A stretch of DNA of 64,000 nucleotides, taken from NCBI GenBank assembly GCA_030425205.1, contig JAUIAP010000019.1, positions 62,001 to 126,000 of the forward strand. The letters run 5' to 3'. The DNA is from Anaerolineae bacterium. GTDB lineage: Bacteria; Chloroflexota; Anaerolineae; Promineifilales; Promineifilaceae. Below are positions 1 to 7,576 of the stretch, in pieces. The notes beneath the pieces are model-generated. The model made no database searches, was not told where the DNA came from, and was given only the letters and a program-made list of their open reading frames with translations. The translations under genes and the position numbers were made by a program. The stretch's first letter is position 1. The number at the start of each line of letters is the position of its first letter.

Positions 1-280
1 TCAGTTGCGGAGCGAGGCAGAACTGTATCTGTCTGAATTGATAGCGCAACCTGAGTTCGCGGCGGCTCATGCTGAGTGTATCGTCATAGCGGGAGATGTC
101 AGTCAGGCACTGCTGACCTTGATGGAGCAGGAGCCGTTTGATGTTTTGGTGATGGCGACACGCGATCGACGTGACCCAATGCGCTGGGTTTTGGGTAGCG
201 TTGCTGATTATTTGGTGCAACGGACAACGATACCCGTATTGCTGGTACGCCAGCGCAAAGTTGTCCAAACGAAAAGTTGA
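1..280 (+). CDS. Universal stress protein, C-terminal part (cut by window start)
   Basis: Only the last ~92 residues are present; the frame is open to the left edge, so the TTG at position 5 need not be the start. The C-terminal half of a UspA fold is recognisable: a hydrophobic strand (FDVLVMAT), then a region ending in LGSVADYLVQRTTIPVLLVR, where family members carry the nucleotide-binding G-x2-G-x9-G-S/T motif. The first glycines are replaced here (ATRDRRDP), but the final G-S is kept, so ATP binding is uncertain. These are small cytoplasmic stress proteins of poorly defined biochemistry. No partner gene is visible because the upstream side is missing. Confidence 0.8.
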   Translation, partial: QLRSEAELYLSELIAQPEFAAAHAECIVIAGDVSQALLTLMEQEPFDVLVMATRDRRDPMRWVLGSVADYLVQRTTIPVLLVRQRKVVQTKS

Positions 281-356
281 GCCTTCATCCATGTTGCCGC
301 GAAACCATGCAATTAAGTGATGCAAACACAATTTGCCTTACTTGAGGAACTGATTT

Positions 357-896
357 ATGAAAACGTTGGTTGTTGACACGAATCTGAAATGGCTCTTTAT
401 TCTACTCTTGCTGTTCGCGGGGTGTCGTGAAGCGGCCAGCAAACCACCATTGACAACTGGCTCTCTACAACCTGTGGCAAACTCCGACCTGCACATTGTA
501 ACGGGGCAGCTTGTTTATGTACCAGCCTATTCGGAAATTTTCTATGGGCGAGAAGGTATCAGCATAGGTCTAGCTGCGACGTTGGCAATCCACAACACCG
601 ATTTTGATACCCCCATCATTATTCGCTCCGTTCGTTACTACGATACGGACGGCAACCTTGTGCGCGATTATATCGAGCAGCCTGTGGAGGTAAAACCGTT
701 GGCAACGACAGGCTTTTTGGTCGAAGACAGTGATATAACGGCTGGCTGGGGGGCAAACTTTATTGTCGATTGGGTTGCAGAAGAGCCTGTTTACGAACCC
801 GTGATTGAGGCCGTGATGGTCAGTGCACGCGGCACACAGGGAATTTCATTGACCAGTTTAGGGCGCGTGATCTCGGAAACTGTCACAATTCCATGA
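357..896 (+). CDS. DUF3124 lipoprotein
   Basis: A 179-residue protein. Residues 10-22 form a hydrophobic signal core ending in LFAG-C23, a lipobox, so it is probably a membrane-anchored lipoprotein. The rest (about 45-175) matches the DUF3124 pattern: a beta-rich domain with YVPAYSEI, AATLAIHNTD and IRSVRYYDTDG. No enzymatic residues can be pointed to and the family has no assigned function. Its stop overlaps the start of the next gene in an ATGATG/TGA arrangement, so the two are translationally coupled. Confidence 0.75.
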   Translation: MKTLVVDTNLKWLFILLLLFAGCREAASKPPLTTGSLQPVANSDLHIVTGQLVYVPAYSEIFYGREGISIGLAATLAIHNTDFDTPIIIRSVRYYDTDGNLVRDYIEQPVEVKPLATTGFLVEDSDITAGWGANFIVDWVAEEPVYEPVIEAVMVSARGTQGISLTSLGRVISETVTIP

Positions 897-1501
897 TGTT
901 TAAACCAATTCACTGGAAGACAGTCCCCCGTGACTTCGCCGTCATTCAAATCGGCTTTGCCCTATTTGGCCTCGCCATTGCCTGCCTCATTCAAGCCAAT
1001 CTCGGTGCAAGTCCGTGGGTGATGCTGACCGTTGCGCTCGCCGACATCACGGGTCTGACACCCGGCATCATTACAATACTGACAGGCATTGTTCTTCTCA
1101 GTAGTTCACTTATTATGCGCGAACAGATTGGCTGGGGAACGCTCGCCAACATCCTCTTTATCGGCCTGTGGGTGGATATGTTTCTTTGGTTCATTCCATC
1201 CATTACAGATAACTGGCTGCTCCAAATCACCTTGTTGTTAGCGTCTATTGTCACGATGGGATTAGGCAGTGCTATTTACATCGGTGTCAATGCAGGCGCG
1301 GGGCCGCGTGATAGCTTGATGCTGTCCGTTTCGCGGCTGCTACATGTTAGCCTGCGCACAGCACGTAGCGGCATCGAACTATGCGTGTTTGTGCTTGCGT
1401 TCTTTTTAGGCGGCCCATTCGGAGTGGGGACGATTGTTTTTGCCCTGTTGATTGGTGCATCGGTGCAACAGGCGTTTAAGTTGTTCAACGTTCAAAAATA
1501 G
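893..1501 (+). CDS. YczE/YyaS/YitT-like integral membrane protein
   Basis: A 202-residue protein with about five hydrophobic segments. Family hallmarks are visible: LGASPWVML after the first helix, a G-x-x-T/I-x-L-x-G stretch in helix two, GWGTLANILFIGLWVDM, and GAGPRDSLML in the second half. This family of bacterial membrane proteins (Bacillus YczE type) has no firmly assigned transport substrate. The start overlaps the stop of the DUF3124 gene by 4 bp. Imperfect inverted repeats lie just beyond the stop (1517-1558). Confidence 0.75.
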   Translation: MMFKPIHWKTVPRDFAVIQIGFALFGLAIACLIQANLGASPWVMLTVALADITGLTPGIITILTGIVLLSSSLIMREQIGWGTLANILFIGLWVDMFLWFIPSITDNWLLQITLLLASIVTMGLGSAIYIGVNAGAGPRDSLMLSVSRLLHVSLRTARSGIELCVFVLAFFLGGPFGVGTIVFALLIGASVQQAFKLFNVQK

Positions 1502-1516
1502 TTGTTGACGTGGCGC

Positions 1517-1558
1517 AAGACGTCAAACGTAACCAGAGGTCATTACGCTTTACGTCTT
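1517..1558. repeat. Imperfect inverted repeat after the YczE-like gene
   Basis: Two 16-bp arms (1517-1532 and 1543-1558) match at 14 of 16 positions when one is reverse-complemented, with a 10-nt loop. It begins 16 bp after the stop codon, so it could act as a terminator or 3' stabiliser. There is no T-run after it, so intrinsic termination is not shown. Confidence 0.45.
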
Positions 1559-1628
1559 ACGGCGATCCCACACTAAATCCTGACGAGCCATGAATCTCGC
1601 GCAGTTGTTGCATTTCAAATTTGCGAAT

Positions 1629-1683
1629 GGAGCGCGACCAGCTTGGTCGCCAACTAAAGAAGCGACCAAGCTGGTCGCGCTCC
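1629..1683. repeat. Perfect 22-bp inverted repeat, nested hairpins
   Basis: The arms 1629-1650 and 1662-1683 are perfectly complementary over 22 bp around an 11-nt loop. Each arm is itself almost palindromic (GCGACCA-3 nt-TGGTCGC), so it can fold as one long stem or two small hairpins. It ends 10 bp before the ATG of the protease gene and would bury that gene's leader if transcribed. A related design, a hairpin ending in CTCC paired to GGA, occurs at about 23475-23504, suggesting a dispersed REP-like family. Confidence 0.75.
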
Positions 1684-1693
1684 CAGAATCTGC

Positions 1694-3292
1694 ATGAATA
1701 CGAAATTTCTCCTCTCGTTATTTTTATCATTTACCTGTCTTGTCGCCGCCTGCACGCAGCCGTCTGTCCCGTCGCCAACTGCAACAGCGACGAGCGAGAC
1801 AGCCTCACCAACCGAGATGCCAACTCTCGCGCCTAGCGCAACGGCTGAGCCAACAGTGGCACCGACAGAAAGTGTGCCACTCACAGCGACGGCCGAACCT
1901 GCGCCAGAAGTGACCCCGACTGAGGAAGTGAATGCGATGTTGGTGCAGAATGGGGAAGGGCAGAATGCGGCGTGGAGTGGAATCGGCCGATTAAATGCCT
2001 CAAGCACCTGCACCGCCTCTTTCATCGTCACCAGCACAGACGAATCTGCGCCCGCCTATGCGCTGTCAAACGGTCACTGCATCGAGTGGCAAGCCAATGG
2101 GGTCGTGACGCTGCCCGAATATGGCGGTGAACTGGTCTTTAACTACTTTGTCGATACGCAAGAAACGCAAATCAGCGTCCCGATCAAAAGCGTTCCCTAC
2201 AGCACGATGCAGGGATTTGACGTGGCGTTTATTGAACTAGATGCCACGATTGGCGAGTTAAAAGCACAGGGCTTAGTGCCGCTTGCCATAGCCGACACGC
2301 CGCTACCCGTTGCGGATGGTGAGGTGTTTGTCATCGGTGCGCCCAGCAGCGGATTACCACAAGAGGAAACATTTCTACGTTTGGAGCATTGTCGCCTTGC
2401 GGGGCAGGTCAATTTAATCGAGTTCAATTGGCATTTTGATGATACCTACCGCAACAGTTGCCAAGATATTTTTGGCGGCAGTTCAGGGTCGCCGTTGTTT
2501 TCGGCCGAAGACAACACGATTGCCGCCGTCATCAACACAACGGTTGAGGGGATCAGTGCTTGTTATCTCGGTGTGCCGTGCGAACTTAGTGCCGATGGCG
2601 CACGGCCGAATCCGGGCAACAGCTATGCGATACCCGTGCATGGGCTTGCTAATTGCTTCAACGAGTCGGGCGAATTTGCCTTAACGGATGACTGTCCGCT
2701 ACCGCCAGTCGAACAGTTGACATTTGATTCGCTTTCACCGCTTGGTCAGCCACCGCTCACATGGGCAACCACGCTGACGGGAACGTTGCCTTATTATCGT
2801 TATAAGACGGGTAGCGCGGGGGATGTGGATTGTCGTTCGGCCGAAAATTACAGCGACCCCATCGCCCTCAGCGACGCACCTGTCATTGATGACGCGATCC
2901 CCGCAGAGGAAGGCTTCTACCTGCTCTGTGTGCTGGCAGGTCAAACGGAAACCATTGACGACACATGGCAATCTTTAGATCATCCAACCGTCATGATTGC
3001 TGAAATCGACACCACACCGCCCCTGCTTGAGCCGCAAGTTTTGCTTCGAGACAGGGGAGATGCACAAGAGGTCAACCTCATTTTTGACCCGCCCGAACTA
3101 TCTGATTACATCTTCAAATTTGGCGCACCCGACACAATCGACTGCGCCGACGAAGCCGACTACCAACGCTTTCGACGGATTCCACCCATCATCGAGAATG
3201 ACCAGCTACCCGCAAAGCTCTGCGTCATCGCCTATGACAATGCAGGTAATCCGACTGAGCCGCTCGAACAGCTAATCAGCGCAGACGAATAG
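1694..3292 (+). CDS. Secreted trypsin-like serine protease lipoprotein
   Basis: A 532-residue protein. Residues 1-20 are a signal ending in a lipobox (LVAAC20), followed by a Ser/Thr/Pro/Glu-rich spacer to about residue 78, which would hold the catalytic part away from the membrane. The protease domain follows: His128 in LSNGHC, Asp176 in GFDVAFIEL, and Ser266 in GGSSGSPLF form a chymotrypsin-fold triad. Cys pairs near 106/129 and 233/256 could make disulfides. Residues ~340-530 hold two beta-rich modules of unknown role. It is an outside-acting peptidase, target unknown. There is no clear ribosome site; the start was chosen because the signal peptide begins there. Confidence 0.85.
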   Translation: MNTKFLLSLFLSFTCLVAACTQPSVPSPTATATSETASPTEMPTLAPSATAEPTVAPTESVPLTATAEPAPEVTPTEEVNAMLVQNGEGQNAAWSGIGRLNASSTCTASFIVTSTDESAPAYALSNGHCIEWQANGVVTLPEYGGELVFNYFVDTQETQISVPIKSVPYSTMQGFDVAFIELDATIGELKAQGLVPLAIADTPLPVADGEVFVIGAPSSGLPQEETFLRLEHCRLAGQVNLIEFNWHFDDTYRNSCQDIFGGSSGSPLFSAEDNTIAAVINTTVEGISACYLGVPCELSADGARPNPGNSYAIPVHGLANCFNESGEFALTDDCPLPPVEQLTFDSLSPLGQPPLTWATTLTGTLPYYRYKTGSAGDVDCRSAENYSDPIALSDAPVIDDAIPAEEGFYLLCVLAGQTETIDDTWQSLDHPTVMIAEIDTTPPLLEPQVLLRDRGDAQEVNLIFDPPELSDYIFKFGAPDTIDCADEADYQRFRRIPPIIENDQLPAKLCVIAYDNAGNPTEPLEQLISADE

Positions 3293-3318
3293 ATCAACCG
3301 CGCAGTTTACGAGGAATA

Positions 3319-4500
3319 ATGAACCTATCATTTAGCGAATTTGTAAAGAGAATCGTTGTCTTCTTTCTCATTCTGCTGTTGGTCAGCGGCATTTGGGCGG
3401 CACGTTCAACACTGCTCTTAGGCTTCGCCGCCGCTACAATCGCGGTTGGCATTAGCATTCCAGCGGACTGGCTACAACAGCGAGGCATGAAGCGTGGCTG
3501 GGCAATTACGCTCTCCACAGCAGGTATGCTCATTGTGGCGGTATTCTTGCTACTCCTTGTGTTGCCTCGCCTGCTAAATGATGGCTTATTGCTGCTCGGT
3601 AGCATTCCCCGAGCGCTGAGAGTGCTGACCGATTTGTACACGCAGGTGCGTGGAAGCAGCGAATTTCTGAGCTTGGCGTTATCCCCACTGTCAGACACGG
3701 ATCTGACGGCGGGCGGTCTGACAACAGAACAGGCGCAGGCTATTTTCAACCAGCTAATCAGCAGCAGTCTCGCCATTGCGCCAACGCTGTTGGGTGGTGT
3801 GAGTACGCTGATAGCGACACTCCTCAATCTCGTTTTTGTGCTGTTCATCGCTATCTTCTTCCTGGTTGAACCCAAGACATACGTGAAAGCCACACTGTAT
3901 CTCATCCCTGAACGTCACCACACCCACGCCATTAATATTTGGAACGAGCTTTATCACACGATTCGCACATGGATTTCGGCACTCTCGTCTTCAATTGCAA
4001 TTACGGTAACGCTTGTATGGGTGCTGTTAGGCGTGCTGTTGGGAATGCCCAACGCGCTTGTTGTCGCCGTTTTTGCTGGCATTGCCACCTTTATTCCCAA
4101 CATCGGCGCATTCCTGCCCCTGATTCCGATCCTGATTTTTAGTCTGGCAAGCAACGATCCTGAGAGGGTCTTCCTCTACATTCCCGCCTATCTCGCCATT
4201 CAGTTCGCCGAGAGCAACATCATTACGCCATCTATCGTCAAGGCAGAGCTAGAGATTCCACCGGGTGCGTTGATGCTGTTTCAACTGCTGGCTACGCTCG
4301 CTTTTGGCGCATTGGGGCTGCTGTTAGCCGTGCCAATTTTGGCGGTGCTGATTGTGCTAGTGCGGGAGCTTTACTCGTATGAAACACTCGGATTGCGTCA
4401 ACGCGCTATCACATTGGTGCGAGAAGCTGATGGACGGATTGGATTGGTGAAAACCACAAAGAAAATAGCAGTGAGGCCAGAAGCATCGAATGAAACCTGA
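3319..4500 (+). CDS. AI-2E family transporter (YdgG/PerM-like permease)
   Basis: A 393-residue membrane protein with the family layout: two or three N-terminal helices, a polar segment of about 90 residues (90-150), then a C-terminal bundle containing the conserved FIPNIGAFLPLIPILI and an EIPPGALMLFQLL-type stretch. The family includes TqsA (autoinducer-2 export) and many members with other or unknown substrates, including Na+/H+ antiport, so AI-2 export is not implied. A good ribosome site (GAGGAA, 3311-3316) precedes the ATG. Confidence 0.85.
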   Translation: MNLSFSEFVKRIVVFFLILLLVSGIWAARSTLLLGFAAATIAVGISIPADWLQQRGMKRGWAITLSTAGMLIVAVFLLLLVLPRLLNDGLLLLGSIPRALRVLTDLYTQVRGSSEFLSLALSPLSDTDLTAGGLTTEQAQAIFNQLISSSLAIAPTLLGGVSTLIATLLNLVFVLFIAIFFLVEPKTYVKATLYLIPERHHTHAINIWNELYHTIRTWISALSSSIAITVTLVWVLLGVLLGMPNALVVAVFAGIATFIPNIGAFLPLIPILIFSLASNDPERVFLYIPAYLAIQFAESNIITPSIVKAELEIPPGALMLFQLLATLAFGALGLLLAVPILAVLIVLVRELYSYETLGLRQRAITLVREADGRIGLVKTTKKIAVRPEASNET

Positions 4501-4667
4501 TAGATTATCTGACTCCACGAATTGGCTAGAACCTAGCGACAGAATCGAGTTGACAAGTAAGACAGTTGGCTCGACAGAAAATAGCTGATTATGACTTCAT
4601 CAACACAAACACAACAACTTCTCACGGATCGTGAGAGCGATTCGCTCAAGTTGAGCAGGAGCAAAAA

Positions 4668-5408
4668 ATGATCGATAGTATTATCGTGTCACCGTTTGTC
4701 CATTTAATGACGGGTTCAATCGTCCTGATTGCAAACCTTATCTTTCTGCTTGTTGTTGGTCGCCTTGCGTGGCAAAAACGCGCCTTAACAACGGCTGGCA
4801 CGCTCACCTTTATCGCTTTTCAGGCCACCCTGATGCTACAGGCACTTGTCGGTATCAAGCTGCTCGATCAAGGTTTCGGCGTGCTGCAACTTTATATCCA
4901 CTATCTAGGGGGATTAGCACCACTGGCATTTTGTCTGCTTTTCTACTGGCTCCCCACAACGGACGAGCATGTGCGTAGTCGCCGCCTTGCATGGGTTGCG
5001 GCCACCTCATTCGGCTTTGTCTTGCTCACCTTCGCTGTCGGCAGCACGTACAGTGCGGGGATTGAGGCCAGCAACAATGCGACATCAGCTCAAACGACCG
5101 ATACGCAAAACCTCGTTGGTGATCCAGTGCGTGGCAAAACGCTCTATGAAGCGTATGGGGCAGGGGCGCACGGCGTGAACGGGGAAGGGGTTGCAGGGCT
5201 GGGCGTTGCCTTGAATACCAGTGATTTTGTCGCTGCCCACTCAGATGAGGAACTGGTTGCATTCCTCAAAGCGGGGCGCGATCCGAGCGCACCTGATAAT
5301 CAGTCGGGTGTGCTAATGCCACCTAACGGCGGCATTCACGACGCAACTGACCAAGATTTGCTAGATGTGGTTGCCTATCTCCGCACGTTGCAGGCGCAAT
5401 CACAGTAG
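4668..5408 (+). CDS. Membrane protein with cytochrome-c-like domain lacking CXXCH
   Basis: A 246-residue protein. The N-terminal ~130 residues carry four hydrophobic helices. The C-terminal ~95 residues follow a class I cytochrome c outline: RGKTLYEAYG..HGVNGEGVAGLG, then a helix, then LMPPNGG with Met217 where the distal haem ligand sits, then a final helix (DLLDVVAYLRTL). The haem-attachment motif is degenerate: where CXXCH is expected the residues are G164-A165-G166-A167-H168. Both cysteines are gone while the histidine and methionine remain, so haem cannot be attached covalently in the usual way. AGGAG at 4657-4661 supports the start. No oxidase genes are adjacent. Confidence 0.7.
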   Translation: MIDSIIVSPFVHLMTGSIVLIANLIFLLVVGRLAWQKRALTTAGTLTFIAFQATLMLQALVGIKLLDQGFGVLQLYIHYLGGLAPLAFCLLFYWLPTTDEHVRSRRLAWVAATSFGFVLLTFAVGSTYSAGIEASNNATSAQTTDTQNLVGDPVRGKTLYEAYGAGAHGVNGEGVAGLGVALNTSDFVAAHSDEELVAFLKAGRDPSAPDNQSGVLMPPNGGIHDATDQDLLDVVAYLRTLQAQSQ

Positions 5409-5505
5409 GAAAGAAGCGCAGATAGCGCATAGAAAATAGAAATAAAAATAATGCTTAATGGGAAGTGCCGCTGCTTATGCGGGTTGCTTGCGTTAAGATC
5501 ATGAG

Positions 5506-6414
5506 ATGCACAAACATATTAAACTTAGCCCAACCGTTGCCGCTGCGCTTGAAAACGCGCTGCCGCTCGTCGCCCTCGAAAGCACCGTCATCACGCACGG
5601 TCTTCCCTATCCTGACAACCTAACCACGGCTCGTCGGATGGAAGCCGCTATCCGCGCACAGGGAGCCGTTCCCGCCACCATCGCTATTTTGGACGGCGAA
5701 ATTCTCGTTGGTATGGATGACGAACAGCTTGAACGGTTAGCGCAACTAGATGGCAGCACCGTGCGGAAATGCAGCCGCCGCGATTTGCCGATTGTCGCTG
5801 CGCGTGGCGAACATGGCGCGACAACGGTTGCCGGCACGATGGTGATCGCGCAATTGGTTGGCATTGAGCTATTTGCCACAGGCGGGATCGGCGGCGTTCA
5901 TCGCGGACATCCGTTTGACATCAGCGCAGATTTGACCGAGTTAGGTCGCACGCCCGTGACGGTTGTTTGCTCTGGTGTGAAATCCATTCTTGACGTACAT
6001 GCGACGCGGGAAGTGTTAGAGACAAACGGTGTGACGGTGGTCGGGTATCAGTCAGACTGTGTGCCAGCCTTTTATTCGCGTGAAAGTGAGCTGACGGTTG
6101 ATGTGCGCGTCGATGATGCAGATGAGGCGGCGGCGATTGTGCTGGCGCGACGTGGGTTGGGTTTGCAGATGGCGACGGTGGTGGGGGTTCCAGTGCCAAA
6201 ATCGGCCGAACTCCCCCAACAAATCGCCGAAGCCGCCACCCGCCAAGCACAAGCCGAAGCGGACGAACAGGGCATTCATGGGGCAGCCGCGACCCCATTC
6301 CTCCTCAGTCGCATGGTTGAACTGACCGACGGCGCGAGTATGCGTGCCAACATTGCCCTTTTGGAAAATAACGCAACGGTCGCGGCGCAAATCGCTGTGA
6401 AGCTACAACGCTAG
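5506..6414 (+). CDS. psuG: Pseudouridine-5'-phosphate glycosidase
   Basis: A 302-residue protein of normal family length. PsuG cleaves the C-C bond of pseudouridine 5'-phosphate to uracil and ribose 5-phosphate. Family blocks are clear: ALESTVITHGLPYP near the N-terminus, the ARGEHGATTVAGTM segment, ATGGIGGVHRG, the SGVKSILD block and the C-terminal ANIALLENNA. The usual partner kinase (PsuK, PfkB family) is not adjacent; the nearest PfkB gene is about 10 kb away and looks more like a fructoselysine kinase. The 3' end overlaps the convergent broken hydrolase gene by 12 bp. Confidence 0.93.
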   Translation: MHKHIKLSPTVAAALENALPLVALESTVITHGLPYPDNLTTARRMEAAIRAQGAVPATIAILDGEILVGMDDEQLERLAQLDGSTVRKCSRRDLPIVAARGEHGATTVAGTMVIAQLVGIELFATGGIGGVHRGHPFDISADLTELGRTPVTVVCSGVKSILDVHATREVLETNGVTVVGYQSDCVPAFYSRESELTVDVRVDDADEAAAIVLARRGLGLQMATVVGVPVPKSAELPQQIAEAATRQAQAEADEQGIHGAAATPFLLSRMVELTDGASMRANIALLENNATVAAQIAVKLQR

Positions 6415-7272
6415 CCGTGCCTGCTGAATTTGGACAAGCCAAGCTAAAATTTTAGGGAATATCTCTGCATGAGCCGCACGTCCCAGCACAAGCTGACCGT
6501 GTGTGAAATCCTTGCTGAAGTCAGTCGTTTTAGCACACAGGAGCCACGTTTTGTTTGCGCTTCCAATCGCCTCGAATAGCTTGCGGCAGCCCGATGCAGG
6601 TGCAATGTTGTCATCGCCGCCAGCAATCATCAGTATTGGAACCGTAATGGGGTGTAGCGCAGCGAGGTAGTTGAAGTTTTGTGCGCCGAGCCATTTTTCC
6701 CGCAGCGTCCAAGTCGCCCACTGACCCAATAGCTGAGTCGGCTCTGACTCATACCCCTTGGGCAAAATTGCCCGTGGGGTGTGTCCGACAAGCATGTTGA
6801 TGAGCCAAAAGATGGCTATCGCTAGTTTTTGATACAAGTGAAGGGCCGCGTCAGTCGTTTATGCGCCCATCGTGACAATGCCCGCAAAGTCGGATTGTCT
6901 TTCTGGATGCTTGCCAAGATACATCAGTGGGAGCAACCCGCCACCACTGTGAGAAACCCATGTCAGCGAACTGGCATGGGTTTTGGCAAGCACATAACTG
7001 ATCGCGGTCGGCACATCGTTGAATGCACAATGCTCAAAGTTCTGTCGCCTACGCGCTGGAATGCTTTGACCATGTCCGCCCCATTCCAACAGCCAGCAAT
7101 CGTAACCTGCCGCACGTAGAAAGTTGCACAGATTGAGAACAGAATTGCCATTTGAGATGGTGCCGTGGGTAATGATGAGGGGTGGGGCGACGGTTTCGGC
7201 CGAAAACCGATACAACGCGATCCGTCCACCACCAGCCATCTCAACAAGATGTGTTTCGTCTGCGCCGCTCAT
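6403..7272 (-). pseudogene. Alpha/beta hydrolase interrupted by an in-frame TAA
   Basis: Reading leftward from 7272, 137 codons give an alpha/beta hydrolase N-terminal half (ITHGTISNG oxyanion region, nucleophile serine in SHSGGG) ending IVTMGA. A TAA at 6861-6859 then stops the frame. The same frame continues immediately (TTDAALHLYQ...) for about 150 codons with the missing half: GGDDNIAP holds the acid and GRAAHAEIF the histidine. A CAA-to-TAA change (Gln to stop) explains it. The whole triad survives across the two parts, so inactivation is recent, or readthrough or a sequence error is involved. A TTG at 6837 would be a poor restart. Confidence 0.75.
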
Positions 7273-7576
7273 CGTTCATCGACAAGTTCATAAGCTGCCT
7301 ACTTTTTGCGAATTTCCATCTGCCAGCACACCTTTTGGGAGGGCGATTGTAACAAGAGTAGGTAACGACTTCACATCACCACATCCATTGCGTAAACACC
7401 TCGTGAATCTTATACTTTAGCCGATGTGGGAAATTTCCCCATTTTAAGGAGTTATCCAGCGATTTTGCAGAATAATATCTCAATTTCCGTCTTAGACTGC
7501 GCTTCTTGCAGAATTTTGTCCGCTAATCTATAAGAGACAAACTCCATCACCATGTTCTTCTCGGAATAGAGTACTT
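7273..7576. other. Leader region upstream of the RT gene
   Basis: This 304-bp gap has no convincing gene. It is AT-richer than the DNA to its left. It contains a 12-bp perfect palindrome GGGAAATTTCCC (7428-7439) and two copies of TTGCAGAAT about 60 bp apart. Such a leader could hold a promoter, an operator or a small RNA used by the reverse transcriptase. No retron-like msr/msd fold was recognised by eye. Confidence 0.35.

Noticed and set aside
1517..1683. CRISPR-like or array-type repeats
   Set aside because: Only isolated inverted repeats are present; no regularly spaced direct repeats occur anywhere in the window.
7273..7576. Retron-type msr/msd RNA upstream of the reverse transcriptase
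   Set aside because: No paired a1/a2 arms or typical branching G context found by eye; the region is kept only as an unassigned leader.
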